A DNA stretch of 64,000 bases from Sulfitobacter pontiacus. GTDB taxonomy: Bacteria; Pseudomonadota; Alphaproteobacteria; Rhodobacterales; Rhodobacteraceae. Below are positions 53,697 to 62,514 of this stretch, piece after piece; within the stretch, counting starts at the first letter, position 1, and each line of letters begins with the position of its first letter. The stretch covers positions 124,001 through 188,000 of the forward strand of contig NZ_CP160850.1 of NCBI RefSeq assembly GCF_040790665.1. Direction: 5' to 3'. The position numbers were made by a program, and so were the translations under genes. The notes beneath the pieces are model-generated. The model was not told the DNA's origin. It saw only the letters and a program-made list of their open reading frames with translations, and did no database searches.

Positions 53697-54873
53697 CATT
53701 CGACGTTCTCCAAGAACCGGCACGGGCTCTTTCAGAAAAGCAAACTTCTGCGCCACCTGTTCGAGAAGACCGTTGCACGGTGTATCGCTGATGGCTTGGT
53801 GAGCGGGCAACGCCTTGCGGCAGGTGTCAGCCTGATTGAGGCTGATGCGAACAAACAGAACTCTACACCGAAGGAAGATTGGGACCGCAGTGCCATCGAT
53901 CCAAAAGATGCGCCGCGTGCGGTGAAGGAATATCTCAACGTCTTGGATGACGCGGCTTTTGGTGCAGCATCCGAGGTTGAAGCCAAGTTTACGTCCCATT
54001 CTGATCCCGCCAGCCAGTGGACCGCAGCTCGGAAAGGCCCCGCGTTCTTCAGCTATTCTACCAATTATCTGATTGATACCGACCATAGCGTCATCGTGGA
54101 CGTTGAGGGAACGCGGTCGATCCGGCAGGCAGAGGTCGGGTCAGTGCGCACCATGTTGGATCGCATCAAGGACCGGCACGACATTGATCCAGAAAGACTG
54201 ATCGCAGACACTGCTTATGGATCAGGGCCAATGTTGGGATGGCTGGTTGATCGTAACATCAAACCCCACATTCCAGTGCTGGATAAAGCTGGATGGACTG
54301 ACGGCACCTGGTCTCGCGCCGACTTTGAATGGGACCCTGAGAACAACCAATACATCTGCCCGGAAGGCCAGCCGCTCAAGCAATTCCGCCGCAACTACTC
54401 AGATCCAAACCGTGGTCCCACCGGCAAAGGCGTCGCCAAGTATCAGGCTTTGAAACACACCTGTCAGGCCTGCCCATCGAAGATGAAGTGCTGTCCGAAA
54501 GCCGATGCACGCAAGATCACCCGCGAAGAACACGAAGATGCCCGGCAGGCCGCCCGTGATATTGCCAAAACCAAACAGTATGCGATCTCGATGCGGTTGC
54601 GAAAGAAAGTCGAGATGCTCTTCGCGCACCTCAAACGCATCCTTGGCTTGGGGCGGCTCCGATTACGTGGTCCATGCGGCGCAAATGATGAATTCCTCCT
54701 CGCCGCAACCGTCCAAAACCTCCGGAAACTTGCTAAGATCTTTCCTGCGCCGCAGCAAACGCGCAAAGCCTGATAGGAAAGGCGCACGCGCCGGATCTGG
54801 AACAACTATTTCTGCGTTTGCAAACGTTAGTTTTTCCACAGAATCGGCGGAAAGCGGTCGTTCGCTGCGGGCG
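53697..54873 (+). mobile_element. IS1182-family element, copy B, 5' truncated
   Basis: Right part of an IS1182 element abutting IS256 copy 2. The right end is conserved with copy A in TTTTTCCACAGAAT and GGCGGAAA.CGGTC.TTCGC. The left end and the transposase N-terminus are lost. Confidence 0.65.
53700..54773 (+). pseudogene. IS1182-family transposase, N-terminally truncated
   Basis: The open frame begins at the IS256 junction with STFSKNRHGLFQKSKLLRH and runs to the same C-terminus as copy A (IFPAPQQTRKA). About 115 N-terminal residues are missing. Compared with copy A it is clearly diverged (for example RLAAGVSLIEAD for RMAIDASLIEAD), so it is a different IS1182 lineage member. The change there replaces the Asp seen in copy A. 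Confidence 0.85.
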
Positions 54874-55011
54874 CAAGAGAGCCCCCCCGCGACATTAAGA
54901 GCAGACGCTCGCGCAATGCATCTGACATACTGGTTTATGACGTCCTTTTGGTCATGTTAGGGTGCCGCGTCGCATGCTCTCGAAGCGGGGGTTGGCAGCA
55001 ACTCGGCGACC

Positions 55012-56358
55012 TTAGAGCATCGAACCGATGTCCGACGCCCCCGTTGGGTATGCCGCGGGCATCGTCTTGATCTGATCAACCGTGAGCCCCAGCTTGATTG
55101 CCAAAGAAAAGATATTGATGAGTTCCGCGTAGTCCGGACCGAACATATGCGCGCCCAAGATCTTGCCCTCTGAATTCGAGATGATCTTGGCACCTGCATG
55201 GGTCTCGCCCAGACGTTTCTGGGAGAACCAGCCGGAAGTATCTGTGAATGATACCTCTACATCGCCGGTCTCGCGCGCTTCTTCTTCCAGCATGCCGACC
55301 CGTGCGAGTTCGGGGATGGTGAACACCACGCTGGGCACGCCTGTGTAATCCGGCTCGGTCTGCTTGCCTTTCAGCATGTTCGAAGTGGCGATCTTGCCTT
55401 CGAAGACAGCCACCGGGGTTAGAGGCTTGCCCGGGGAGGCTGCGGCGTCACCGGCTGCGTAGACGCGGGGGTTGGAGGTGGATTGCAGCCAAGGGCTAAC
55501 CTTCACACCGCCATGCTCGGTTTCGATTCCAGCAGCGCTTAGATTCAACTCATCGACGGCCGGCATGCGACCTGCGCCGTGAACCATGAGGTCGGCCTCT
55601 TTGACATGAGTATTACCGTCTTTGCCGTAGAAAATGCGCTGCGCTTTGCCTGCAGCTTCAATCTTTTCGGGGGTTGCTTCGGAAATGATTGCGATCCCCG
55701 CCGCGCGACTGCGCTCCAGCAGCATATCGACAAGATCAGGATCGAACAGCTTGAGCTGCCGTGCGCCGTGGTCAAGGATCGTGACCTCGGCGCCCGCTCG
55801 TGCGGCGATATGAGCAAATTCGAATGAGATGTAGCCGCCCCCCACGAAGATGATGCGCTTTGGCAGGTTCGACAGGTTTAAGAAATCAGTGCTGTCGATT
55901 AGGCGCTCGGCACCAGGAAAATCCAGCGGACGCGGTTTCGCGCCAGTGGCGATCAGCGCGTGACCGAATTTGATTTCGCCATGGCCATCGATTTCGATCC
56001 GATCCGCTGCGGTAAAGCGGGCTGACCCATGCAAGGTTTGCACACCGGCCTTCGTCAGCCCGTCCTCCATGTTCTCAGGCACCGGGTCGGTGAAGCTTTC
56101 CTTGTGCTGCATCAGCGCGGGCCAATCGATCCGCGTGTCACCGGCCACTCCCTTGCCGCTCAGCAGCCGCGCGGCGTCGACCGTCTCGGCCCCGGCGCGC
56201 AACATTTTCTTTGGATCACAGCCCCGCAGGGCACAGGTGCCGCCGTAGGGGAGCTCGTCCACAATGGCGACGGACCAGCCTGCACGCGCGGCCTTTTTCG
56301 CAGCGTTGACCCCGGCCATGCCGGCGCCGATGACGATCAGGTCAAGTGTTTCGGTCAT
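55012..56358 (-). CDS. Class I pyridine nucleotide-disulfide oxidoreductase (MerA/glutathione reductase-like)
   Basis: A 448-residue FAD enzyme: dinucleotide fold GAGMAGVNAAKKA, redox pair Cys42/Cys47 in GGTCALRGCDPKK, NAD(P) site FVGGGYISFEFAH and FAD region VYAAGDAAAS. The C-terminal His-Pro-Thr...Glu of glutathione reductase is replaced by YPTGASD, near the very end, and the MerA C-terminal Cys pair is missing. So neither typical glutathione reductase nor mercuric reductase. It follows merA and the broken membrane gene on the same strand, probably in the mer operon. Confidence 0.83.
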   Translation of the reverse strand: MTETLDLIVIGAGMAGVNAAKKAARAGWSVAIVDELPYGGTCALRGCDPKKMLRAGAETVDAARLLSGKGVAGDTRIDWPALMQHKESFTDPVPENMEDGLTKAGVQTLHGSARFTAADRIEIDGHGEIKFGHALIATGAKPRPLDFPGAERLIDSTDFLNLSNLPKRIIFVGGGYISFEFAHIAARAGAEVTILDHGARQLKLFDPDLVDMLLERSRAAGIAIISEATPEKIEAAGKAQRIFYGKDGNTHVKEADLMVHGAGRMPAVDELNLSAAGIETEHGGVKVSPWLQSTSNPRVYAAGDAAASPGKPLTPVAVFEGKIATSNMLKGKQTEPDYTGVPSVVFTIPELARVGMLEEEARETGDVEVSFTDTSGWFSQKRLGETHAGAKIISNSEGKILGAHMFGPDYAELINIFSLAIKLGLTVDQIKTMPAAYPTGASDIGSML

Positions 56359-56403
56359 GAGATTTCCTTAAAGTCGAGAGTTCGGAACGCGTCTGTCGCA
56401 GGC

Positions 56404-56766
56404 TCAACGATATCGCCCGAGCATTCGTTCACTATGCCACCAGATTCCAATCACGCCGAGACCGATCGAGAGCCCAAGCCAGCGCCAATCGTCGCCGCCC
56501 AACGGCAACACGCCTGCGCCATACGCCAGCACCGGTAGTGTCATCGCCAGCAGAAAAGGTCCTGTCTAGCGGCAATGCACAGGGCCACAGCGATGGGCAT
56601 TGCGCAGACAGGCGATGCCCATCCAAGCCAGTGCGGCGACCCAGATTGCGGTTTTGGGACCATCGGCAAGCGGAACCGCCAGAAGCATCGCGCCGATGGG
56701 GAGCCACCAAGCAAGCAGGCTGTCGCGCCGGGTGCTCAGCCAATCGTGGTTTGAGCGGTCTGCCAT
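56404..56766 (-). pseudogene. Small membrane-protein gene of the mer operon with in-frame TAG
   Basis: A 120-codon frame from ATG 56766 to a TGA at 56404-56406, with TAG at codon 67 (56566-56568). Both halves make sense as one protein: two helices before (LLAWWLPIGAMLLAVPLA, TAIWVAALAWMGIACLRN), a CGPVHCR motif at the stop, then TGPFLLAMTLPVLAYGAGV and a second pair of helices. A single base change to TAG explains it. Family unnamed; similar membrane proteins with a Cys/His motif occur beside mer genes. Confidence 0.65.
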
Positions 56767-56770
56767 GTCT

Positions 56771-58186
56771 TCACCCCGCGCAGCAGGACAGGGCGGCCAC
56801 GTCCTTCTCGAAGGTCTGTGCTGCCAGTTTCAGCCCTTCGACCGTGGTTAGATAGGGCATGATCGTATCGCCAAGTTCCTCGTAAGTCAGCCCGGCTTTC
56901 AGCGCCATGGCCGCGGTTTGGATGCTATCGGCACCTTCTGGCGCGAGGATCTGTGCGCCGAGCAGCCGTTTGCTCCCGGCTTCGGACAACAGCTTGATCA
57001 ACCCGCGCGTATCGCGGGCCGCCAGCGCACGCGGCACAGCGTCAAGTGGCAGAATGGAGGTCACGACCTCAAGGCCAGCGGCGCGGGCCTGCGCTTCACT
57101 AAGCCCGACACCGGCCACTTGCGGATCAGAAAAGACGACCCAAGGCATGGTCGCGTTGTCGTAGGTGCGTGTCTCATCCGCCACAGCATTCCGGGCGGCG
57201 ATCTTGGCTCCATAGGCGGCCATATAGACGAACTGATCGCGGCCAGTAACATCACCTGCCGCCCAGATGTTAGGGTTGGTGGTGCGCATATGAGGGTTGG
57301 TCTCGATGCCTCCCCGCGCACCCACCGTGATCCCGGCAGCCGCGAGGTTCAGCCCGTCACTGTTTGGCACGCGGCCAGTTGCGAGCACGAGCCGTTCTGC
57401 TGTCAGCACTTGGTCATCCGAAAGGTTCAGTGCGATGGCGGCGCCTTGCTTTGAGATGCGATCATAGCCTTTTGCACGCACCAGTCGGATGCCCTCGTCC
57501 GCCAAATAGCCCTCAAGCGCCGCCGAAACCTCGGGCTCCGCTTCGGGCAGCACGCCACGACGGCTAACCAGCGTCACGTCGACACCGGCGCGCGCGAAAA
57601 GCTGCGCCAGTTCCACGCCGATATAGCCCGCGCCGAGAACCAACAAGGAGGATGGCAATGCGGTCAACTCCAGCGCTGATGTGCTGTCGAGCGTATCGAC
57701 CTCCTCAATCCCCGGGATGGCAGGCACATGCGGGCGTGAGCCGGTGGCGATGATGAACTTTCCCGCCGGAAAGAGGCTGCCATCGACCGTCAACTTGCCT
57801 TCATCATCGAATGTCGCCCGGCCTTCAACGTAATCAACATTCTCATGCCGGGGCAGAGCATCCGCGTATTTCGCTTGGCGCAACTCTTCGACCAGCGCCT
57901 GTTTCTGCGCAACTGTAGCCGCCCAATCAGTCACGCGGGCCTCGGCCTCAATCCCATCGAACCGACCCGCCGCACGCGCGTGGTGCAGGCTCTCGACCGC
58001 GCGGATCAGGGCTTTGGATGGCACGCAGCCCACGTTAACGCAGGTGCCGCCGATGGTGCCTGCGCCAATCAGTGCCACGCGCGCACCAGCTTCGGCCGCG
58101 GTGATGGCAGCGGAGAAACCAGCGGAGCCGGCGCCGATCACGGCGAGATCATAGGGGCCGTTTTGGGGTGAACTGCTATCTTTCAT
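56771..58186 (-). CDS. merA: Mercuric reductase MerA
   Basis: Reduces Hg(II) to Hg(0) with NADPH and FAD. In 471 residues: active site Cys49/Cys54 (GGTCVNVGCVPSK), NADPH-binding GAGYIGVELAQLFA, FAD region IWAAGDVTGRD, C-terminal YLTTVEGLKLAAQTF and the terminal cysteine pair Cys468-Cys469 that hands over mercury. The optional N-terminal MerP-like domain is absent. Overlaps merF by ATGA. Confidence 0.95.
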   Translation of the reverse strand: MKDSSSPQNGPYDLAVIGAGSAGFSAAITAAEAGARVALIGAGTIGGTCVNVGCVPSKALIRAVESLHHARAAGRFDGIEAEARVTDWAATVAQKQALVEELRQAKYADALPRHENVDYVEGRATFDDEGKLTVDGSLFPAGKFIIATGSRPHVPAIPGIEEVDTLDSTSALELTALPSSLLVLGAGYIGVELAQLFARAGVDVTLVSRRGVLPEAEPEVSAALEGYLADEGIRLVRAKGYDRISKQGAAIALNLSDDQVLTAERLVLATGRVPNSDGLNLAAAGITVGARGGIETNPHMRTTNPNIWAAGDVTGRDQFVYMAAYGAKIAARNAVADETRTYDNATMPWVVFSDPQVAGVGLSEAQARAAGLEVVTSILPLDAVPRALAARDTRGLIKLLSEAGSKRLLGAQILAPEGADSIQTAAMALKAGLTYEELGDTIMPYLTTVEGLKLAAQTFEKDVAALSCCAG

Positions 58187-58419
58187 GAGGGGTTCTCCGA
58201 ATTACGGCGCTTCCAGAGCGCGTAAACTGTGATGCCGATAAAGACGGCGAGCGCGGGCAGCAGCACGTAGTCGAGCCAGCCCAGCAACGCCGACAGTCCG
58301 ACCACGCCGAACAAAATGACCAGCACAGGCGTGAAGCAGCAGAGGGCAGCGATAACCGTGCCGATAAGACCAACCTTGAGCAGACGGCTCTGGTTGTCGG
58401 GTGTCTTTGCTTCCTTCAC
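58183..58419 (-). CDS. merF: Mercury transporter MerF
   Basis: A 78-residue, two-helix inner-membrane mercuric ion importer. Cys27-Cys28 lies in helix 1 (ALCCFTPVLVILFG), and WLDYVLLPALAVFIG is the family's second helix. The second Cys pair found near the C-terminus of classical MerF is missing. Overlaps merP and merA by ATGA each. Confidence 0.85.
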   Translation of the reverse strand: MKEAKTPDNQSRLLKVGLIGTVIAALCCFTPVLVILFGVVGLSALLGWLDYVLLPALAVFIGITVYALWKRRNSENPS

Positions 58420-58712
58420 GATCCGCTCTCCGTGGCCAATGACGCGCCATAGCCTACGCCGGTCACGGCAGCGACGATGGCCTCCGGGTCGGTGAGCCCA
58501 TTGTCATAGCGCAGGACATAAAGACCGTTTTCCGTATCGCCCTCGATGAACTCAAGGATTTCGACGCTTTCCACGCGCTTCATCGCGGTGGCGACGATGT
58601 AGCTGCACGAAGGGCAAGTGAGCCCCTCAACAGCGACGCGTGTGGTGGCCTCTGCGGCCATTGCTACGCTGGCTGAAAGGATGAGCGCAGCGGTGGAGAT
58701 AAGAAGTTTCAT
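58416..58712 (-). CDS. merP: Periplasmic mercury-binding protein MerP
   Basis: 98 residues: signal peptide (ending SVAMAA) and one HMA domain with GLTCPSCSYIV (Cys33, Cys36). It binds Hg(II) in the periplasm and passes it to MerT or MerF. ATG 58712 follows GAGG at six bases; a second in-frame ATG four codons upstream is less likely. Confidence 0.9.
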   Translation of the reverse strand: MKLLISTAALILSASVAMAAEATTRVAVEGLTCPSCSYIVATAMKRVESVEILEFIEGDTENGLYVLRYDNGLTDPEAIVAAVTGVGYGASLATESGS

Positions 58713-58726
58713 GGGAGACCTCATGG

Positions 58727-59128
58727 TCAGAATGTCAAAAGGAAGGGCGAGAGTGCCGGAAAGGCCAAGGCGAGAAGCACGACAAGCAAAGCGCCCCAGA
58801 GCAGCCCGCGCATCAGCCCGCGATCAATTGGGCGCGCACAGGTGCCGTCCGCGCAGGCGTCAGTAGGAACTGGGCGATAAGCTTTCCAGAACCCATAGGC
58901 GAGCGCCGCTGCCGCGAAGCTCAAAGTCACCCACTTGTAGGCATAAAGGGCGGTAAGCTGACCAATGAAGACCCCGGTCACACCCAGACTGACCAGAACA
59001 AGCGGTAGGATGCAGCAGGAGGTCATGGCGAGCGCGCCAATCACGCCAGCGCCGGTGGCGAGCCAACCGGATCGGTCTTCGTGCTGGTCTGTGGTCGCGG
59101 GGGTGTGATCTGTCATCTCTTTGCTCAT
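58727..59128 (-). CDS. merT: Mercury transporter MerT
   Basis: A 133-residue inner-membrane protein with three helices. Cys38-Cys39 in helix 1 (AMTSCCILPLVLVSLG) and a loop pair Cys92/Cys97 (DACADGTCARP) form the transfer path for Hg(II). First gene of the operon, 21 bases from its -10 box. Confidence 0.92.
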   Translation of the reverse strand: MSKEMTDHTPATTDQHEDRSGWLATGAGVIGALAMTSCCILPLVLVSLGVTGVFIGQLTALYAYKWVTLSFAAAALAYGFWKAYRPVPTDACADGTCARPIDRGLMRGLLWGALLVVLLALAFPALSPFLLTF

Positions 59129-59149
59129 TGTTGCCCTGTGATGACTTGC

Positions 59150-59180
59150 AAGATAGGGTCTGTAGCAACTACAGGATCAA
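59150..59180 (-). promoter_or_regulatory. mer promoter/operator
   Basis: On the minus strand -35 TTGATC (59175-59180) and -10 TATCTT (59150-59155) are 19 bases apart with palindrome CTGTAGTTGCTACAG (59160-59174) in the spacer, the classical MerR-controlled promoter plan. The site lies 12 bases before the divergent merR ATG. Confidence 0.8.
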
Positions 59181-59191
59181 GGAGAAAACGC

Positions 59192-59629
59192 ATGGTTGAT
59201 GATCACGGTGTTGTGAGAGACCTTAAACGCTCTGACCTTGCACGCCTGACCGGCTGCAACCTTGAGACTATCCGCTATTATGAAGGCGTCGGTCTGATGC
59301 CCGACCCACCGCGCAGCCCCGCTGGACACCGCCGCTATGGGCCGACGCATGTCGAGCGGCTTGGCTTTATCATCCGGGCGCGTGAACTGGGCTTTACGAT
59401 GGAGGAAATCCGAGGACTGCTCAGCATGGTAGATCGCGGCAGCCATACTTGTGCAGAAGTTGAGAAGCGCGGGCGACATCATCTGGAGGTCGTGCGGACG
59501 AAGATAATGGATCTTCAGAACATCGAGGCCGTCTTGGCGGAAACGATTGCGAAGTGCAGCGGTTCGGACAGTCCAGAGTGTCCTCTCCTCACGGTGCTGT
59601 CAGATGGGACTGTGGGCGAAACAGATTGA
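59192..59629 (+). CDS. merR: Mercury-responsive regulator MerR
   Basis: A 145-residue MerR-family activator: winged helix (LETIRYYEGVGLMPDPPR), dimer helix and Hg-binding cysteines Cys87, Cys122 and Cys130. The spacing 35 and 8 is close to that of classical MerR. ATG 59192 follows AAGGAG at seven bases; the frame is open further upstream across the promoter, which is not coding. Divergent from merT. Confidence 0.9.
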   Translation: MVDDHGVVRDLKRSDLARLTGCNLETIRYYEGVGLMPDPPRSPAGHRRYGPTHVERLGFIIRARELGFTMEEIRGLLSMVDRGSHTCAEVEKRGRHHLEVVRTKIMDLQNIEAVLAETIAKCSGSDSPECPLLTVLSDGTVGETD

Positions 59630-59802
59630 TCCGAACTGGACGGAACATGAAGGATTGTTGTGTACCGCGTTTGAAGGTGCGGCAAACACGCGAAGATTGC
59701 CCTTTGGTTTCCAAAGGATCAGAACGTTCGCCGACCGCAGTGGAATGTCGGCTTTCTGCATGCTGTTGCGCAGCAATACTCTAAGACCCGGACGGCAACA
59801 AT

Positions 59803-59824
59803 GGGCCGTCTGTGGCGACGGCCC
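59803..59824. terminator. Hairpin at the 3' end of the integrase gene
   Basis: Perfect 8-bp stem GGGCCGTC / GACGGCCC with a six-base loop, six bases beyond the integrase stop. No long T tract follows, so termination is likely but not certain. Confidence 0.45.
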
Positions 59825-59830
59825 AGCGGT

Positions 59831-60463
59831 TTAGATTTCGATAGCTTCGGCGATCACCAGCGCATCTTCAAGCTCGACGCCGAGGTACCTGACAGTGCTG
59901 TCCATCTTGGTGTGACCCAACAGCAGCTGGACCGCCCGCAGGTTGCCTGCCTTCTTGTAAATCTGCGTGACCTTCGTTCGCCGCATCGAGTGCGTGCCAT
60001 AGGCGCTTGCCTCCAGACCAATGGATGTCACCCAGTCACGCACAATGCGCGCGTACTGGCGGGTAGAGATGTGAAGCCGTTCGTGAAAACGCCCAGGCCA
60101 GAGGTGTTCGGATCCGACCATCAGCGGCTCCCGCATCCATCTTGCCAGCGATGCACGGGTGCCTTCGGAGATTTCGAAGCGCACAGATTTCTGGGTCTTG
60201 CTCTGAAGAACCGACGCGCGTTCTTTGATTTGGCCTGAGGCCATGACATCGACCACCTTCATTTTCACCAGATCGCAGCCGCGCAGCTTGCTGTCGATGG
60301 CAAGATTGAAGAGGGCCAGATCACGGTGGTTCTCGGCCAATTCCAGCCGCACCCTGATCGCCCAGACGTGTTTGGGCTTGAGCGGCCTTTTCTGGCCGAC
60401 GATCCGGCCTTTGTTCCAGGCTGGGCGTAAGGCGCGGATGGCCGGTAAGTTTGATGTTTCCAT
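59831..60463 (-). CDS. Tyrosine recombinase / phage-type integrase
   Basis: A 210-residue protein, essentially the catalytic domain. Arg61 (SKLRGCDL), His158 and Arg161 (HSMRR), His184 (LLGHTKM) and Tyr193 (VRYLG) form the active site. ATG 60463 (METSNLPAIR) is chosen; the frame extends upstream but without family similarity. Small integrases of this kind are common on alphaproteobacterial mobile regions and may have moved the adjacent mer operon. No att site was recognised. Confidence 0.87.
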   Translation of the reverse strand: METSNLPAIRALRPAWNKGRIVGQKRPLKPKHVWAIRVRLELAENHRDLALFNLAIDSKLRGCDLVKMKVVDVMASGQIKERASVLQSKTQKSVRFEISEGTRASLARWMREPLMVGSEHLWPGRFHERLHISTRQYARIVRDWVTSIGLEASAYGTHSMRRTKVTQIYKKAGNLRAVQLLLGHTKMDSTVRYLGVELEDALVIAEAIEI

Positions 60464-60896
60464 GATGCATCCTCCGATCCACCACGCCCTCCCACATCGA
60501 CAACCCGACGTTGACAAGACATCATACCATATGATGCTGCGCCGCATCCGAGGTCGGCTTTGAGCCCAGACTTACCTATGCTGCTTTGTGCACGAATGAC
60601 CGCTTTCACGAGCATCCCAAAAACCTTCAACAACTGGCTGGGTTCTGAAAGGGGTTTTTGACAGCATAAATTGGAATGTTTTTGGGCCGTGTCAAAAACG
60701 AGCGTTTTTTGTGGGCACACAAAGCAGTTCTTGACCAACTTTACTGAATATGGCCTTCTTACCTCGGTTTGTGTTGCCAGCCGCTCGCACCCTGTTGGGT
60801 AAAGTGAAAATGCTCTAATGTTTAATTCAAACACTCCGTCCAGCACTTGGTCGGTAAAGCGAGCGCCGTAAACACTTTGCTGGCATGGAGATCATC
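60464..60896. other. Non-coding region with degenerate dispersed repeat
   Basis: About 430 bases without a supported gene. It includes GGTCGGCTTTGAGCCC (from 60552) and GAATGACCGCTTTCACG (60594-60610), members of the degenerate motif also seen at 59743, 61488, 54846 and 31481. The integrase and the glyoxalase-like gene would take their promoters from here. Confidence 0.4.
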
Positions 60897-61429
60897 ATGA
60901 ACAGTGTAGATCAGGCCAAATCTATGGCCCGCAAACTTCGGTCAGCCTTGGCCAAAGGCGACAAAGATATTTCCCACTCAGAGGCTTTGGAGCTCGTTGC
61001 AAGCACGTTGGGATATTCAGATTGGGACACAGCATCGGCCAAACTGGAAGGTGCTGTTTCTAACGCGATCAACTTCGGTAAAATCAGCCCTATCATCCGC
61101 ATTTTGATGAGGCCAAAGCAAGAGAGTTCTACTGCGGGTTTCTTGGCTTCGAAGTCGCATTTGAGCATCGTCAAGAAAAGCAACTGCCGCTCTACATGGG
61201 CGTCGAGCGTGCCGGTGCGCTTTTACATCTTACAGAGCATCATGGCGACGCAAGCCCCGGATCGAACGTATTTTTGCCAACTCAAAAAGTTCGAATGTTT
61301 CATAAGGAGCTTTCGGATAAGCAGTATTCCTTCGGGCGTCCTGATTTGGAAGAATTGCCGTGGGGCCTGCAAATCCAAGTGCATGACCCATTTGGCAACA
61401 GAATTCGGTTTTGCGAACAAGTGTCCTGA
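60897..61429 (+). pseudogene. Glyoxalase-superfamily gene with a frameshift
   Basis: The 5' part (MNSVDQAKSMARKLRSALA, HSEALELVASTLGYSDWD) is an N-terminal domain seen in some glyoxalase-superfamily proteins. The 3' part in another frame (GFLGFEVAFEHRQEKQLP, LYMGVERAGALLHLTEHHGD, EELPWGLQIQVHDPFGNR) is the VOC domain with His/Glu metal ligands. Loss of one T in the run at 61102-61105 accounts for the break (IIRI-FDEA expected). GGAG precedes ATG 60897. Confidence 0.75.
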
Positions 61430-61671
61430 GTAAAGAACTGGGGCAGGCCAGCTACCGTTGGTCTGCCACTCTAGCCGAGACGCTCCAGAAATGACCGCTT
61501 TTAGAACGCGAAAATCAAGGCCGACTGAACACCCATTCTCCGAAGTCCGTCATTGGCGCAGCCGCAGCGAAAGCTCGGTTTGTCCCGCGTTCCACACCTT
61601 TGCACCTGCGCTGCGGCGTCGGCACAACGTGGGAATGGACGGTCTGGGCCGTTAACGGCACCGATCACTTT
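61430..61671. other. Intergenic stretch with degenerate repeat
   Basis: About 240 bases, no gene supported. Contains GAAATGACCGCTTTTAGAAC (61488-61507) and GTCATTGGCGCAGCCGCAGC (from 61549), related to the dispersed motif. Confidence 0.35.
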
Positions 61672-62076
61672 TTACAAATCATGTTGATTGAGAATATCGC
61701 GCTTGCAGCGTTCAAAAGCCGTGTTGCGCTGCGCTTCCTCAGCTGCGTCCTTGGGCCTGGTCGGCGGCAGATAGTACTGAACGCAATTTGAATGGGTCTG
61801 ATACTTAATGCGCTCAAGCGCACATGTCGTCACATCGTTGGAGGGCATCGGCATGGTGCTGGTTGAGCATTCCTCACGGTAATACGCCAATCTTTCCTCG
61901 GCGCTGGATTGCCAAAGGAACCAAGACGGTCCTCCGATGCGATCAGGGTCCGGCGTGCTGCTTCCCCCACAATAGCCTGTTGGGTTAAAGCATAAGAGGC
62001 GTTCGTTATTAGAGCAGGAAGCAACTGCGCCTCCCAATACGACGATGCCAGAAACTAACCATATGAACTTTTTCAT
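61672..62076 (-). CDS. Hypothetical lipoprotein
   Basis: A 134-residue protein with lipoprotein signal (FIWLVSGIVVLGGAVASC, Cys21). The mature part has several cysteines (LLCFNPTGYC, REECSTS, TTCALERIKY, NCVQYY, ERCKRDIL) that could form disulfides. No family recognised. It stands alone. Confidence 0.6.
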   Translation of the reverse strand: MKKFIWLVSGIVVLGGAVASCSNNERLLCFNPTGYCGGSSTPDPDRIGGPSWFLWQSSAEERLAYYREECSTSTMPMPSNDVTTCALERIKYQTHSNCVQYYLPPTRPKDAAEEAQRNTAFERCKRDILNQHDL

Positions 62077-62514
62077 AGATATCGACCTCTTATCCGATCG
62101 GTTGATCTATGCATGCCAAATCGTTCCTACCGAGGCAAGTTCGGCAAGCTCATCGCCCTATTGGACAAATTGACATCTTCTTCGACGCACCGTGCTGCAC
62201 TGCAAATTTCCGGCTGCACGTCCTGAATGTCAATATCAAGACAGCCTTAATTGAGTTGGTTCATAACCGCCTGACATTTTCCGTTTTTACCGCATGCACA
62301 CGGTTTTTGGGTGAAACGGTCGTCTGTATGACAACTCTCAAAGACAGCTAAGTCCCGCACACCGGACATCTACAAATGCTGTAGCGAAGGGCCCTCACCG
62401 CCCAATTGTTGCTCACCACCTGATTGGTCCAGCGTTCTTTGACGACAGGTGACTTCACCGTCAGGCTGAATTACCCTCTTCCTTCGCGACCGAAACAAGA
62501 AATAGAGGCTCTTA
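62077..62514. other. Gap between lipoprotein and LysR genes
   Basis: About 440 bases. An 80-codon frame at 62109-62351 lacks family likeness and a good ribosome site, so I leave it out. The LysR promoter should be in the right part. Confidence 0.35.

Noticed and set aside
18202-53705. Target-site duplications of the IS256 copies, including crossed pairs
   Set aside because: Compared the 8-9 bases at all four edges; no matching pair beyond a chance CATTC.
62109-62351. 80-codon frame between lipoprotein and LysR genes
   Set aside because: No ribosome site or recognisable family, and composition unlike neighbouring genes.
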